The notes: generated by a model not told the origin, from the sequence alone. DNA of 64,000 nt from Chionoecetes opilio (GCA_016584305.1 JACEEZ010007237.1:41001-105000); one strand, 5' to 3'; shown: positions 1 through 43,516, counted from the first letter of the stretch. Numbers and translations are program-made.

Positions 1-91
1 AGAAAAACTGTAGTATTCCCTTCTCCTGGCATCAAATATCAGTCAGTAAGCAGCAAGGGGTCAGGATTTTTTGCCTTGTTAAAAAAAACTG
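1..91. repeat. Dispersed repeat, 3' part (copy A)
   Basis: TTCCCTTCTCCTGGCATC through GCAAGGGGTCAGG and a poly(A) run, truncated by the window start. Confidence 0.7.
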
Positions 92-423
92 AGTATAGGT
101 GTCACTCGTAGACCCATTCCTCCCATATGAAGCTTGCATGCATGTCAAGTTACTATGAATTACCTATGTACTACTTATCTTTGTGAGTTGACATACCATG
201 ACATTGTGAATATCATAGAATATTTTGATAGGTAAAGTACATCTATATCTGAAAATAGTAAGGTGAAAAGCATGTCGTTATATGAATATGATACTATTGA
301 AAAATTTATTGCATTTAGTCTTTTATTAAGTTTTACATTGACCCGAGATCTGTAGGAAAGTACTGGCTATTTCCTGGCTATACTATTCTATATATACTGG
401 CTACTTTACTGGCTATATCAGTA

Positions 424-2566
424 CAGTAAACCCTCTCTAATTCGAACTAATTGGGGGAGACCTGGGTCGAATTAGCCGAAAGTCCGAATTAGCCGATGGT
501 TAACTCCAGCCCCTCCACACAATAAGAACTCACTCAAACTTGCCAAAACAGCACAGATTGTATTACTTGTACTCACCAAAACCATGGCATTGACACTATA
601 ATTATAAGTACACACACTTATAATACCACATGATAATAATAATAATAATACAAATTACAATAGAACATATACACATAAGAACTCATAAACCATCAATTTC
701 TTACTACTTAAAGATTAGATTATACACCCACACACATTTTTCACCTTGTAATGCTTCTATCATACTCCTAAGTTAGCATATACCTCCTACACACACACAC
801 ACACACACACACAGATTAAATTATATTCCTCTCTCTCTCTCTCTCCCTTTCTATATATTGCAAGAGTTCTGTTATTGCCACACCATTTCACTTTTAAAGC
901 AGTTTTTTAATGCAGTTATATACTTTTAAATTTGACTGTTATTTTCTTTTTATGGAGGGATATTATAATGGAAATGTTAAGATATTTATCTATGTATGTA
1001 TGCATGTATATGTTAATAAAATATGCTGGGTTGCAATTTCAATTTTTGTTCTTAGGTTCAGTCTAACTTCTGATTTTCAAAGTAAAACTGATTTAAAATA
1101 GAAGTACGTATGATATATTACTATGCGTGAAAATCATATAGAGTTAATCCCTCCCCTACCCTGAGGTGGCAGTACTGGTCTCTGCATCTACACTGACCTA
1201 TCAGGAACAGTTTCTGAATTATAAACATACTGTAGTATATTTACTTTTTTCCCGTTCAGCTCCCAACTTGTTTCTCACACAGCCACACTTACCCATCAAA
1301 AGTTATTGTAAATGGATGGATCTACAATTGTATTCCCGGCATTTCCAATTATTTAGCGAGAAAAAAAAGTCCAGATTTCTGGCTGCTCAAAAATAATCCA
1401 AAATTGACAACGATCAGGTTTTTTTATTTTGTCGCAAAACTATGAGTCGAAGAAGCAAAGGTTCATCTTGACGTGTTCTACATGATGCAGTAATCGGTTT
1501 GTCAAAACACCTCATGGTTGTCAAGAAAATTGACATTTTGTATAAATGTACGAATATGCTATTTTCTCGGTTATTTACCAATCAATATTTTTTTGCTTTA
1601 CGCCAAATGAGAGCCCTTGATCTACTTCATATTTACTTTTCTATACATGTTGTGCTTATCTGCCACAGTTTTTTAGTTATTGTGAAAAACGTGATTTATA
1701 AAAAAAAATCAAGGCATAAAATTGACCTTAAGACATTAAATTTATTGGCACCTTGCAAAATTTGCAATATATTTTGAAAAATAGATTTGCTTGAAATTTT
1801 TTTCCTAGCAGTGTTCGGGCATGCTGAACACGAATCAGGAGTCAGTTTTCAGTTACAATGATTAGAAGTCCCTATTTGAGCAAATTCACAATGACATGAT
1901 ACTTCCAGATATTCCTTAAAAACCACAAATTAGACAAAACTTACTACAAGAGATAAAAATATGATAGGCATTGCTAGATTAATCATTACTTCAATACAAC
2001 GATCAGTAATAGTATTTTCAGTATTAGTAATATTTTTATTAATCCCTATTTGAGCCACCCATGCAGTTGTCAAAGTAATTAAAAAGCCTAGGAATTCTAT
2101 AGCAATACTGTGGGAATTCTAATGCCCTCCCATGACTTCTGTAGGATGCATGAAGGAGCGAAGAGGCCCGTGAAGGACTCTGAAGGATTGTATACAAAGC
2201 GAAGGATGCTTAAAAAAATATTTCTTCCTCCTCCCTTTCTTCTCCTTCCTCCTCCTCCTTCCTCTCTTCCTTGTCCCACCTCCTTCCTTCTCCTCCCTCT
2301 CTCCCCTCCTTCCTCCTCCTCGTCCCTCCTCCTCTCCCCTTCTTCCTCCGCCTTTCATATTTATACGATAATTATCATATATCAGATCACGCTGGGCAGC
2401 CGCGGCACGCACCGCATGGGAGAGGTCGGACTCCCACTAGTAAGACTAAGGATAATTCAAACTTGCTCGAATTATGTAAAGTTATTGAAAAATTCGAACT
2501 GGCCTGAAACGGGTCGAATTATCCGAAGTTTGAATTATACGGGTTCGATTTAGAGAGGGTTTACCG
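424..2566. mobile_element. Tc1/mariner-pogo-like element, about 2.1 kb, no coding capacity seen
   Basis: Ends are CAGTAAACCCTCTCTAATTC and the inverse of CGGTAAACCCTCTCTAAATC, flanked by TA. The interior has AT-rich sequence, short CA and CT runs, a CT-rich block (2219-2350), and no transposase I can recognise. A truncated inverted relative lies at 34604-34985. Confidence 0.7.
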
Positions 2567-3022
2567 TACTGGCTATAAAGGGGAGGATGGGAGTGTGGGT
2601 ACGTGACGTCACTGTGTGCCAATTTTGAAAGATCAGACCTGTGGATGCGCATCTCTTGCTCAGATCCCGTGTGTCTCATCATGCATGTCTCTGTATATGT
2701 TATTTTTAGTAAGTAAGAGAAAAGCCATTGTACATTAATGGAATAAAGCATTCTGATTCTGATTCAGATTCATGTAGAGGTGGCAATGCACGTCACAGTG
2801 TTTCAAAATATCGTCTCAAGTAGGCTACATGTCTTTCAAGGGAGCACTGCATAGAGAGAGATGTATATGCAAATGTATTTTTGTAACTACGTACTGTATC
2901 CCTGGATGTACTTTTTGTGAGAGGAATGACTTATCTTGTAAAGTGGTGTTCCATGTCCAGGCTTAGATAAGTAACACTGACTCAGAGGGTAATCATAGCA
3001 TGCTAATGGTGTTGTTTATCAG

Positions 3023-20893
<17,871 letters not shown>

Positions 20894-20968
20894 ATTGGGT
20901 TCGAGTCCATACTCAATATTATATGATGAACATTATGAAGAAACGTGAGTATAACCTCAACATCATTG

Positions 20969-20974
20969 TTTATT
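20969..20974 (-). terminator. Candidate DDX24 poly(A) signal
   Basis: TTTATT on the plus strand reads AATAAA on the minus strand, about 365 nt beyond the DDX24 stop. It sits inside the PDPR 3' UTR and only about 75 nt past the PDPR stop. Confidence 0.4.
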
Positions 20975-21162
20975 GTACACAAAAATACAGTTTTGGTTAT
21001 CATACATTGAATTGATTGATGTGTAGCTGTCAAAATGTGTACATACAGAATCTCACTTCCTTAAAATGAAGGGATTCTTCTATTGAAAAGGTAATCTCGT
21101 GCAATCTAAAAATATACGATGAACAAAGTCATGACCAAGTCAAAATTAAACATGCAAAACAA

Positions 21163-21168
21163 AATAAA
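21163..21168 (+). terminator. Candidate PDPR poly(A) signal
   Basis: AATAAA lies 270 nt after the PDPR stop codon. It is the first canonical signal downstream on the plus strand. It would place the PDPR 3' end near 21185, overlapping the predicted 3' UTR of the convergent DDX24 gene. Confidence 0.45.
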
Positions 21169-21339
21169 AATTTAATGCAAACAAATTGTATTAAAGAATC
21201 TTTGTTTAATTTGGAATTTTCCTTGGTCACGACAACGATGTTCATTGTATACATATATTGTGATGTAACTACTATAGGGTCACGATCTAGTCAATGTACA
21301 TTGGTAGGGTTTTTTTCTATCACAGCCTGAATCTGGATT

Positions 21340-34503
<13,164 letters not shown>

Positions 34504-34603
34504 CTCTGTTCTTCTTGAATTTTAACTCTAAAAGAAAAATCCAGGCAATATTTTAATAGAATGAAGTGGTTTTTTTCTACCTAAAAGCATTAGATTAAGA
34601 AGT

Positions 34604-34985
34604 ACAGTAAACCTTCTAAATCGAACCCGTATAATTCAAACTTCGTATAATTTGACCTGTTTCAGGCCAGTTAGAATTTTTTAAATAACTTTCCATAATT
34701 GGACAGAAGTTTAAATTATCCTTAGCCTTACTAGTAGGAGTCCGACCTCTCTCATGCATGCAGGAAACCATTCAGGATAGGTCAGTGTTAGGCAGAGATC
34801 AATGATACCACCTCAGTGTAGGAGGAAGAGCAATATTGCCACCTCAGTGTAGGGGAAAGACCAGTGTTGTCACCTCAATGTAGGGGGAGGGATTAACTCT
34901 ATATGATATTAATGCATAGTAATATATCATACTTCTACTTTAAATCAGTCTTACTTTGAAAATCGCTGATTAGTCTCAAATCATT
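34604..34985. mobile_element. Truncated relative of the 424-2566 element
   Basis: Starts CAGTAAACCTTCTAAATCG and matches the reverse complement of about 2420-2566, then jumps to the reverse complement of about 1070-1180. The opposite end is not visible. Confidence 0.65.
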
Positions 34986-35126
34986 AGATTTTTCGGCAAT
35001 AACGGTAATAACAGACTCGGCAGAGCGGGGCGGAGCGTACCTCCACCCACTTTGGACCCACGCCGCGTGCTGTTCCACCCTGTCGTAAGACCAGTTTCTT
35101 TTTTCATCATAATTTTGAACTGTACA

Positions 35127-35195
35127 TAAGAACATAAGAAAATAAGGAACCGACATGAGGCTGTGAGACATACACATGGTAGTTCCTGTACAGTT
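35127..35195 (-). repeat. CR1-like LINE 3' tail, inverted
   Basis: Begins AACATAAGAAAATAAGGAAC, the reverse complement of the family tail. Confidence 0.65.
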
Positions 35196-35586
35196 CCTGT
35201 ACTGTAACCACTGGTTATTAAACAAATTTAACGTAACTTAACCTAACCTATACCTAAACTAACCTGCCAGCGGCTGGCGCGTAGTTAAAATAAATTAATA
35301 AATGAATATCACAGGAACGAGTGATTTTCGACGGAAAAGCAATACACCAGCGTCTTGTATGTGCAGAAGGCACCTCATATTACACATAGGTGTCCTTCTT
35401 AGTGAGACAGGTGTTTTTCTGGAATAATACCCGATTCATTCAAATCACATCAAAACAATTCAAGAAAACTAAGTTTCGGCCTCGAAATCAGTGATTGCCC
35501 AATAAAAAAAAATTACCGACAAAACTAATCTTTACCGGCTGTGATGTTGGATTGAGAGTTTCGCCTCGGAGTAACCCTGTGAAGTA

Positions 35587-36731
35587 CCGTATTTTACAGC
35601 TTATAAGACGCTGCATCTTGGAAGACGCACCCTGATTTTGGAAAGAAATTTCTAAGAAAAAAAACCACCACCAAAACTGTTTTCCGATATTTTATTATTA
35701 TTTTTTTTTTTTCATCTTGGCCTATAGCGCCTGTAGGCAGTGAGCTCCAGGGGTGGGATGGTAGGCCCTGGAGGCTCACTTGAGGGCTGTGATAGTTGGC
35801 CCTCGCCCGTGGTGGCGCAGGCAGGATTTTTATAGTGACACCTGTAATTAGATAGAGGTTCATGCCAACCCCCTGTGTCCTCCGATGCACTCACAATCGA
35901 AGGTAGAGTTATGGGCAGCATGTGGGTGTTCTTAGGCCACTCGACGGTGCAGAAATATTTTAAGTGGATTCATGGGTCTCACTCGGGATCGAACTCGGGT
36001 CTTCGAGAACGCCACCCAGTGACGCTAACCACTCTGCTACCGCCTCCCCATGACAGTCATTTTCACACAAGAACACACTCACTATTCATTATCTTCATTC
36101 AGCACTGCTCATCAGCCATTTGTATTTTCTAGCTTTTATGCGATAGTATAAGTAAATCCTCATGTTGGCTGGCTGAACATGTACACGCAGGTCGGACGGC
36201 GGGAGTGAAAACAAACCCGACCGCGGCGGTGTGCAGCTACGTGCCTGCCTGGCGTGCCGATCAGTTGAGTCTGGCTTTGTCGTCCTTTGTGTAAACACCT
36301 CTCATGCCCTACCGTGCCTCACTACGTTGCCTGCCTCCTGTGCCTCACCACGTATTGTTTGAATTTTCCTGTATGCGTGTAGTATTTGTAGTATTTGTGA
36401 TGGCTGCATGTACATAAGTATACAAACTTTCATCTAATGTAACCAAGTTCCTTATACACGGAATGGCTGTTGGCGCCAATCTGCCGAGGTGGAATGGCTC
36501 CCGCCAGTACCGCAGTAAACATCACAGAGTGAAGACATATTAGTTGATTTGAATGTCTTATGGTATTCGAAATACTTGTAACAGTTAAGTACTGAGGTTA
36601 CATCATATAAGAGGCTGAATTTTATAGCTACCTAAGCTAACCTCCTACAACATTCGTCTTGGAAGACGTATGAGTGTTTTTCAGGGTATTTTTTAGGGAA
36701 AAAAGTGCATCTTATAAGCCGTAAAATACGG
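35587..36731. mobile_element. TA-flanked TIR element, 1.15 kb, with a SINE inside
   Basis: TA|CCGTATTTTACAGCTTATAA ... TTATAAGCCGTAAAATACGG|TA. No transposase frame is recognised. A tRNA-derived SINE lies inside at about 35720-36050. Confidence 0.75.
35720..36050 (-). repeat. tRNA-derived SINE inside the 35587 element
   Basis: Reverse strand: GCGGTAGCAGAGTGGTTAGC (A box) and CGAGTTCGATCCCGAG (B box), with a body extending to about 35720. Confidence 0.6.
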
Positions 36732-36733
36732 TA

Positions 36734-39004
36734 ATCACAGTCCCGATAAGTGGTTAGCCATCCTCAAAGGCACACGTGAGGCGGATTATTGTGGGGCGTC
36801 ACGACGGGCGGAAGACAGTAGCGGCCAGCAAGGAACTCATAACATAGGAAGCTACAATAGACCGAGAGGTTTATGAAACTGTTACCGATAGGAACTCTCG
36901 CTGAAACACCTACCAGGAACTCTCGCCGACAGTGGAAATTTTCGGCGACAGTTCCACTCGTCATAGATGAAAATGAAGAATCAAAGTTATTTCATTATTG
37001 GACACCACATTATTTGCTTGTCCCAAAACACTAAAACTGCAGTTTGACATTGGTAATGTAACCTGATCTTACTGTGGGGGCTACGCCACTCCGGACCCCC
37101 GCTCATTTACTAACCAAACCTGTACATTGGTTAACTAACCACCTAACCTAACCACATAACATAGCCTAACTGATCAGGCTATTGCTGGTATATACTATTG
37201 GTTAATATTCCGCAAGAGTTGGTGGGCTCCACAGGCCTTACAGCTTACTTTTTCTCTATTATTTTCGGCTCAGTATATTGTGCAGTAGTAGTTATTGACT
37301 TCCGGAAACCAAAAATATAACACTAATTTTTATATAATAATTGCAGAGTTAGGTTTAGTTTTGGTTAGGTTAGAATTAGGTTAGGTTACGGTTTGGTTTA
37401 GGCTATGTTAGGCTTAGGGTAGGTTTGGGTTAGGTTTTAGGTTTTGTTGAGTTATTAAGGTTAAACAAACTAATTTGATGGTGAGCGATTGCCCGGGTGG
37501 TTGGCGCCGCCAACTCCTGCGGAATATTTACCAGGATATTTAATCCCTGGGTTATAATGGATGAGAACTTCGCGGTCACTACTGACCTTAATACTCACGT
37601 TTTCTGTATTTTTTTTTGCTCAGTATACGTACTTTGCAGACATTCAGAATTTTGTACTGTAAGGCTTTGATTTGAATGAGTTTATGGCGAGACATGGATT
37701 GTGTAGGATGTGGGTGTTCGGAGGCATAGCCTGGCCTGCCTTGCGGGGAGACAAAGCGGCGCTACATTCTCCCTGCTTCCCACTACCTCAGTAGGTAAGA
37801 GGGTTAAGGTTAAGGTTAGGTTAGTAGGTATACTTTGTGGTTAAGGTTAGGTTAGGTTTCATTAAAACCTATGAGGTTATGTTAAGGTTAGGTTTGGTAT
37901 GTTCTATTCAATCACTTCCCTGATATCTGAGACCCTGACAAATTTTTCCCGGCTAAGTTTTAGTGTTTTTTTCTGATGGAGGGTGTTTTAATGGAAACGA
38001 CGACCATAAAATTCGGTGATTTTTTTTTTTTTTTTAAACTAAGGTTTCCGGAAAATAAAACTATCTCCATTAGAAAAATCACCTATTTTAGGCCAGGAAA
38101 AATTAGTCAGTGTCTCTGAAAACGACCGCATAGTTCAATTAGCCCATTAGTCCATTATTACCAACTGGAACTGTCGCCGCAAATAGGAATACTCGCCGAC
38201 GTCGCCGAAAATTCCTATCGGCGACAGTTCCAGGTACCGACCGGGAGGCATATTCCCGTTTTCTGGAAGAGTATGTGGAGTTTACTCTTGAACACGTCGG
38301 GTTAGGCTACGTTAGGTTACGGTTATAGTAAGTTAGGATTTCCTGGTCACTGCATGGTAACTTTGCGTGGGAATCACAATGAGGATATTTTCGAGATATT
38401 TTCACATAGCTACTCACATACAGAACGGGAATATGCGACCGGGAGACTTACTGCGAGATTTAAGTTGAGGCCGAGGTGGTGTCTTGGTGTTGGTAAAGGG
38501 CTGTGAAGATCTATTTGGCCCTATTCGAGTTGGTGTCTGTCATCGCCAGCCGCCGCGCCTCCACGTGTTGTCTGTTGTTGCTTGTCTGCCTGAGAACGCT
38601 ACAAACCTACAATACTTCATTAATATATGACAATATCTCTAGCTTTTCAATATGCTACTTACATTATAAGATTATAAGTTTCAAGATTCTAGGTTAAGAT
38701 TCGGGAAAACTAACCCATTAATATTGTTAGGTTCGTGTTCTACCATTGTTACATCTGCGAGGGGCCAAAAGGCAGACCTCACCTGTGCCTTCCTGAAGAA
38801 GACAGGTCAACTACCACGCCTGTGATAGCATCATAGGACATCACCAGGGCTCATAGTGTTCCTCAAAGGATCCTCGCAGCCCTAAATAACACCAAGAAGA
38901 AGTATCGCATCGATAATAAGAACATTTGGTAAATACACATCTTCAACCAATAATCATCATTTTCTCTTTCCCCAGCTAACAACCTCGGGAGTCGGGGTAC
39001 TGGT
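36734..39004. other. Intergenic, no gene recognised
   Basis: Between the DDX24 and Pcc1 5' ends. It holds degenerate GGTTAGG-type pentamer stretches (about 37345-37450 and 37795-37890), paired GGAACTNTCGCCGA segments near 36900 and 38165-38230, and a dispersed repeat at 38240-38430 (CCCGTTTTCTGGAAGAG ... GATATTTTCGAGATA) also seen at 58195-58345. One or both gene promoters probably lie in or near this stretch, but no core promoter element can be assigned. Confidence 0.5.
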
Positions 39005-39333
39005 GGGGGTATTATTCCAGATGAACACCGAATTCACTTTGGTGGACGAAACAATCTTTTTTTGGCGAGTTTTGATGTGCTTTGAATTAATCTGCTAACC
39101 GTTTCTGTCGAATTTTTTTATTATATTATTTTTTTAAGGTTGGTAAAGGTTAGGTTAGGTTAGGTTCAATTTGTGTTTTTGTCATTTTTGTTCCAAATCA
39201 CAAACACAAAAAAAAAAAAAGGATTTGCGACAGAAACGGTTAGCAGATTCATTCATAACACATCAAAACTCACCAGAAAAAAATAGTTGCGTCCATCAAA
39301 GGAAGTTCGGTGTTCATCTGGAAATGTACCCCT
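39005..39333. repeat. Imperfect inverted repeat
   Basis: Arms 39005-39112 and 39229-39333 (CCAGATGAACACCGAA, GTTTTGATGTG, CTGCTAACCGTTTCTG and inverses) around a poly(T)/GGTTAGG loop. Confidence 0.75.
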
Positions 39334-40157
39334 GGTGGGAAACTGGGTTTTTTGGGTAGAAGAGGCAAAGTCATATAAGGAAGAAAAAAATAGTTTAGAT
39401 CTGTAATATGTCTGTATATGATGATAATTGTGGAAATTATCCACCAAAGCCGTCCTTCCGAATGAAGGAGGGTGGTGTTGGGGTGGTTACCCCCTCCCTT
39501 GGGGTGAAGAGGGAGTTGGGGATAGCCCACTTATGTATATAGTATTGTAGAATTGGGTGTAAAATAAGATAAATTAAATATAGTGATATGATAAATTAAT
39601 AATTTCATTGGTAATGAAATTAAACACTACACTTCACTACAATTAATCAGAATGATAAAGTAAAATAAGGGTTGTGGGGGAAAATTATTGGAACCTCCAC
39701 GTGTAGCAAACGCTAGGTGTTTACAGCCTTCCACCAGGTGGTGAGCAATCAGTCACGCTCTGGACTCTAAACTATTAAAGTGTAGTCATGTTTAACTAAC
39801 ATCATGTATGTACATAGTAGATAACCGATCAATCGGTTGTTGAAAAAGGACGTGGTACATCGCCACAGAAACGAGTATCGCGCCCGGAATGATTAGTTCC
39901 ATCGGCACCGTGGGAAGTACCGTCTTCAGCCATTAATCAGGAACACCACGTGGACCATCAACAGCCCCCTTGATACAAACTCGTGGATATAATCAAAACC
40001 TTCAAACAATCAACCCATCTACCACTGATAATTATACCCTAATTAGTGCTAGCAAAGGTAGTCTTTCAGTCTAGGTAGTTTTGAGTTAGCAAGGGGAGAA
40101 TTCCCTTCACATTGATTATAATTTCCACAATAATTATTGTTACCTTTGCATTTCAGG
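39334..40157. other. Pcc1 upstream region, nothing recognised
   Basis: AT-rich single-copy-looking sequence ending at the acceptor TTTGCATTTCAG (40157) that opens the 5' UTR of the Pcc1 gene. Confidence 0.4.
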
Positions 40158-40224
40158 AGACGTACTGTCAAGCAGGGTACAAGCAAGATACAGTCTATAA
40201 AGCACAACATTTTGAAAGACACTC

Positions 40225-41332
40225 ATGGACAACAATGATGCATCAGATACAATGGAAGTAGAAACTGAAAGACCTCAACCATCAGCAGTGGTGTATCCTT
40301 TGTTGCAACCCAGAGTGTTCATGTGCATTTCTATGTAGTAACCTCCCCTCATTATATTCGTATTACAATGTCTTTTTTTCTTTATCAATAGCAGTGGTGG
40401 ATCAGTGGTTCTTGACCTTAGGGTTATCTGTCATCGTGGGAATTGCGTATTATTCAGCAGTGTTTATGAGTTTTAGGAAAGAATGTGTGGATATACATGG
40501 TGTCACAAATTGAAATGTTCATTCTTTTTATAACCATTCGCTCTCAAAAGTAGGTCTAGTCTATCTAGTTGATATTAATGCACTAGATTAGCTAGTATGA
40601 ATCTTAAACTGTTAGAATTCTTAACATTATCTCAAGTAAGATAGAAGTACCCTACAATTCACAACGCGAGGCTGAGGTGGTGAGGAACAGCCTGCAGGTG
40701 GACAGAGAGCCAAAGAGGGGTGGATCAGAAAAGGTTTTCTCTGTCAAGGGAAATGTCTTGTGTGTGTAAGTTATTTTATGTCTTCATGTGTGTTTTAGAA
40801 CAGATAAAAAATTTTCTCGCCTCTGGCATATATGTACATTGATCATTTATTGGTGCAATTTGTGCTGCAGTGATTTATTTGTTTTCTGAAAATCACTCAA
40901 TGGTATGGCTTTTACGAAAATTGGTAAATGGATTCAGTTCTGACATATCTATGCCAAATCTCCAAGAAAATGCTGCAGAAGTATTGTGTACAAAATGAAA
41001 GGGCATATATGACACTCCTTTACTGTATATGCCAATGTTGAAGGAAATGTAGACAGTATTATGTAGGAAATATTTAGAATTTCGCTATTTTGTGAGTTTA
41101 AACAATATGAGTCATGTTATTTTAGTGAAGAAAGTAAGGATGTTTTATAATTTAACAGTTTTTAAAGACTGCTTATTAATTTGTCATCTTTATTCCCAGA
41201 GAGATAAGATCTCCAGATGTTCGGCAGCTACGGACAGCAGTATCTTCCTTCATGGACCTCTTGCACCTTGCCACAAGGACTGTGAACCAGTTTGGCCCTC
41301 CAATGCCACAAAGTAAAAAAACATGTGTGTGA
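40225..41332 (+). CDS. LAGE3: EKC/KEOPS complex subunit LAGE3/Pcc1
   Basis: Three exons: 40225-40292, 40637-40765, 41200-41332 (stop TGA), 109 residues, with phases matching at both introns. After a short acidic leader (MDNNDASDTMEVE) comes a complete Pcc1 fold: IEVPYNSQREAEVV, SLQVDREPKR, VKGNVLCVEI, then the helix LRTAVSSFMDLLHLATRTV ending in FGPP, the family signature. Pcc1/LAGE3 dimerises and bridges OSGEP (Kae1) in KEOPS, which makes t6A at position 37 of ANN-decoding tRNAs. The intron 1 acceptor could be CTCAAG (used here, phase 2) or four bases further on with an alternative donor, a one-residue difference. An acceptor TTTCAG at 40157 implies an upstream 5' UTR exon. AATAAA follows at 41413. 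Confidence 0.85.
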
Positions 41333-41412
41333 TGACAGAGATCTCATACTGTTATGTGTTGTGCAGCGAGTGTGCAAAACGCGTGTGTGCTCATTCATCT
41401 TAAATAGTTTAA

Positions 41413-41418
41413 AATAAA
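41413..41418 (+). terminator. Candidate LAGE3/Pcc1 poly(A) signal
   Basis: AATAAA lies 80 nt after the Pcc1 stop and 105 nt before the PIG-P start codon. Confidence 0.4.
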
Positions 41419-41522
41419 TACATGACCATACCATTTGTCCTGTGGCTTGTAATATTTAGTAAGCCATAGATTTGTATTTTAAATAAAAACGTATCTTCCC
41501 AAGTGAGCTATACACAGACAAC

Positions 41523-41906
41523 ATGGGACCTGCTCCTGCCCCCTCCCCTGGTCGATCCTACTATGGCTTTGTATTGTACTTGCTGGGCTGGTCAGGCATC
41601 GGCTGTTACATTGTGTGGGCCTTTGTGCCACACAGCTACTTAGCTTCTTTTGGACTAACATATGTTCCTCAGCCTTATTGGGCATTAGCTCTCCCTAGTG
41701 TGATCATTACCCTGTTACTAATTTTTATATTTTTTGTTTATCCAGCAATCAACTTTATGCTGGTGTCACGCCCTCATGACTTGCAAAACATTACTGATAG
41801 TAAATCAATCAAACTAGAGGACTATCCACAAGCTTATGACTACGATGTTCCGCCTGTGTATGACCTAGATATATCACAAGTGTGTAGAGAATTGTATAAG
41901 TATTAA
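41523..41906 (+). CDS. PIGP: PIG-P, subunit of GPI-GlcNAc transferase
   Basis: An uninterrupted 127-residue frame. It has a short proline-rich N-terminus, then YYGFVLYLLGW and CYIVWAFVP (first membrane segment, about 13-36), GLTYVPQPYWALALP, a second membrane segment (about 52-80), and a cytosolic tail with HDLQNITD and a C-terminal DISQVCRELY. The pattern and length match PIG-P, the ER-membrane subunit of the enzyme that transfers GlcNAc to phosphatidylinositol, the first step of GPI-anchor synthesis. The ATG is six bases after a possible acceptor (CACAG), so a 5' UTR exon may exist. The gene starts 190 bp after the Pcc1 stop on the same strand. Confidence 0.88.
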   Translation: MGPAPAPSPGRSYYGFVLYLLGWSGIGCYIVWAFVPHSYLASFGLTYVPQPYWALALPSVIITLLLIFIFFVYPAINFMLVSRPHDLQNITDSKSIKLEDYPQAYDYDVPPVYDLDISQVCRELYKY

Positions 41907-41914
41907 TATTCACA

Positions 41915-42003
41915 CATGAAATGTTTAATGCTATTGAGGTGATATTGAAATGTTTAATGCTATTGAGGTGATATTGAAATGTTTAATGCTATTGAGGTGA
42001 TAC
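41915..42003 (+). repeat. Three-copy tandem repeat in the PIGP 3' UTR
   Basis: Three near-identical copies of a roughly 29-bp unit (core GAAATGTTTAATGCTATTG) directly follow the PIG-P stop codon. Confidence 0.85.
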
Positions 42004-42369
42004 TTGGACCCAAACATCATTTGTACCCATCGAATCTGTTTTTGCACAGTACAGTATAATTATTTTTTACTTATAAAATTGAAATCTAATTGTAATATTG
42101 TAGATTTTGCTTTTGTGATTAAGATTAAGATTTTCCTTGTTAATGAACACTGCTTCGTATTGAAACCAATCCACCCGTTTAGGAAAAGCCTTTTATATGG
42201 GATACAGATACAGAAGTTTTAAAATTATTTACACATTGTTGTGTTGTGGATTCTAGATTACGAGTTACCATGTCATAACGGCCCCTATATGCCATGCTTA
42301 TTAAGTAAAGCAGGGAGCTACAGACACGTATTGGACATGTCTAAAGGCACCGCACACCTTAAATATACC

Positions 42370-42375
42370 AATAAA
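42370..42375 (+). terminator. Candidate PIGP poly(A) signal
   Basis: AATAAA lies 464 nt after the PIG-P stop, with a second copy about 12 nt further on. Confidence 0.35.
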
Positions 42376-43030
42376 TAGGCAAAATAAATCCCAGGTATCT
42401 TACCCGTAGGTCAAAAATAAAAATAATACGGGTTTATGCTTACATTTTCTAACTCCTCTCTATCCACGGCTGGAATGGCATATTTAGGGCCTTTCACACA
42501 CCCTCACGTGTAAATAACACAACACACACACTAAATAACACCTATTACACTGTTACGTTATTCCTCTCCTGGACCTCACCACACCGCTGCTGGTGTCTCA
42601 GGCAGGCTGTACAGAAGAGGCGTTACGTTACAATAACCACTGCAGGAGACTTACTTCTACAGCGCCTTCCTTAGGCTCGGCGTATCAGGGTGAGGCGAGC
42701 TAAGTATATCACGAGATCAACACACAGGCGAAGGAAAACACTGAGGCATTTCTTGGTTTAATGAGAAAGCCACACACTACAAGCACAAACCACAGTACAT
42801 GTATGTAAGCCAGCTTTCAGTCACTTCTAGACTGTCGGAAAGCACAAGGCGCTACACTACAGTCACCGTTCCTTCCACCACAACCACAAAAGTCCCCTCA
42901 CCACTCCACAACCACAACACCACGCGCCGCCTCCTCCACAGAGCGACATATCTCTCATCAAATCTCTTTGAGTGCCAACAGGAAGGCAGCCAGGAGCGGT
43001 CTCCCCCGGCCCACCCCCACCCTCTCGCAT
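42376..43030. other. Flank between PIGP and the Harbinger element
   Basis: No convincing coding frame. Short CA-rich stretches and CACACC motifs; nothing else supported. Confidence 0.4.
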
Positions 43031-43336
43031 TCAAGGCCTGTTCACCCGAGGAGTTTTCAACTGCGCGGTAGCAAAGTCAATGGTAGCCTATGGGATCGTT
43101 CACACGTAACGGCAGCGGTTTGCCAACCGCGGCGTTACCGCTATACCCCTCCCAAACGCACGGTTCGAGATACATTAATCACAAAGATCGCGGCAACCAC
43201 CCGAGCGCACTCCCTCATTGGCTGCGACTTTACCACTGAGGAGAGAATGTGCGTTACCATGGCAACCCCTGGGATACTCCACGTTGAGTCTGTTGTGAGT
43301 CACGCAGTTTTTAGTGAATCACTGGCACTGGCAGTC

Positions 43337-43516
43337 ATGGAGGGTGGAAGGCTTGACACTGATTTTTTCATCAATGAAATTGAAAAACTTCCAGCCATTT
43401 GGGATATGAAGGCCTCTGATTACAAGGACAGAAATTTAAACTTGTAGAGAAAGTGTTGGGAAGAAATTGTTGATATCTTCTGTAGTTCCGGAGATATTAA
43501 TGAAAGACAAAATATG
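43337..43516 (+). pseudogene. MADF-domain gene of the Harbinger element, broken
   Basis: From ATG: MEGGRLDTDFFINEIEKLP, then AIWDMKASDYKDRN, an in-frame TAG at 43446-43448, then RKCWEEIVDIF. This is the N-terminal half of a MADF (Myb/SANT-like) domain (pattern: hydrophobic helix, WD, Y.DR, WEEI), followed by a good donor (GGGTAAGT). The rest of the domain is not visible before the transposase begins at 43764. Harbinger elements usually encode such a protein as nuclear import and DNA-binding partner. Here it looks inactivated by a point nonsense change. Confidence 0.6.

Noticed and set aside
42968..43447. 159-residue frame crossing the Harbinger left end
   Set aside because: Only its last third (from 43337) is real MADF coding; the upstream part runs through the terminal inverted repeat and flank.
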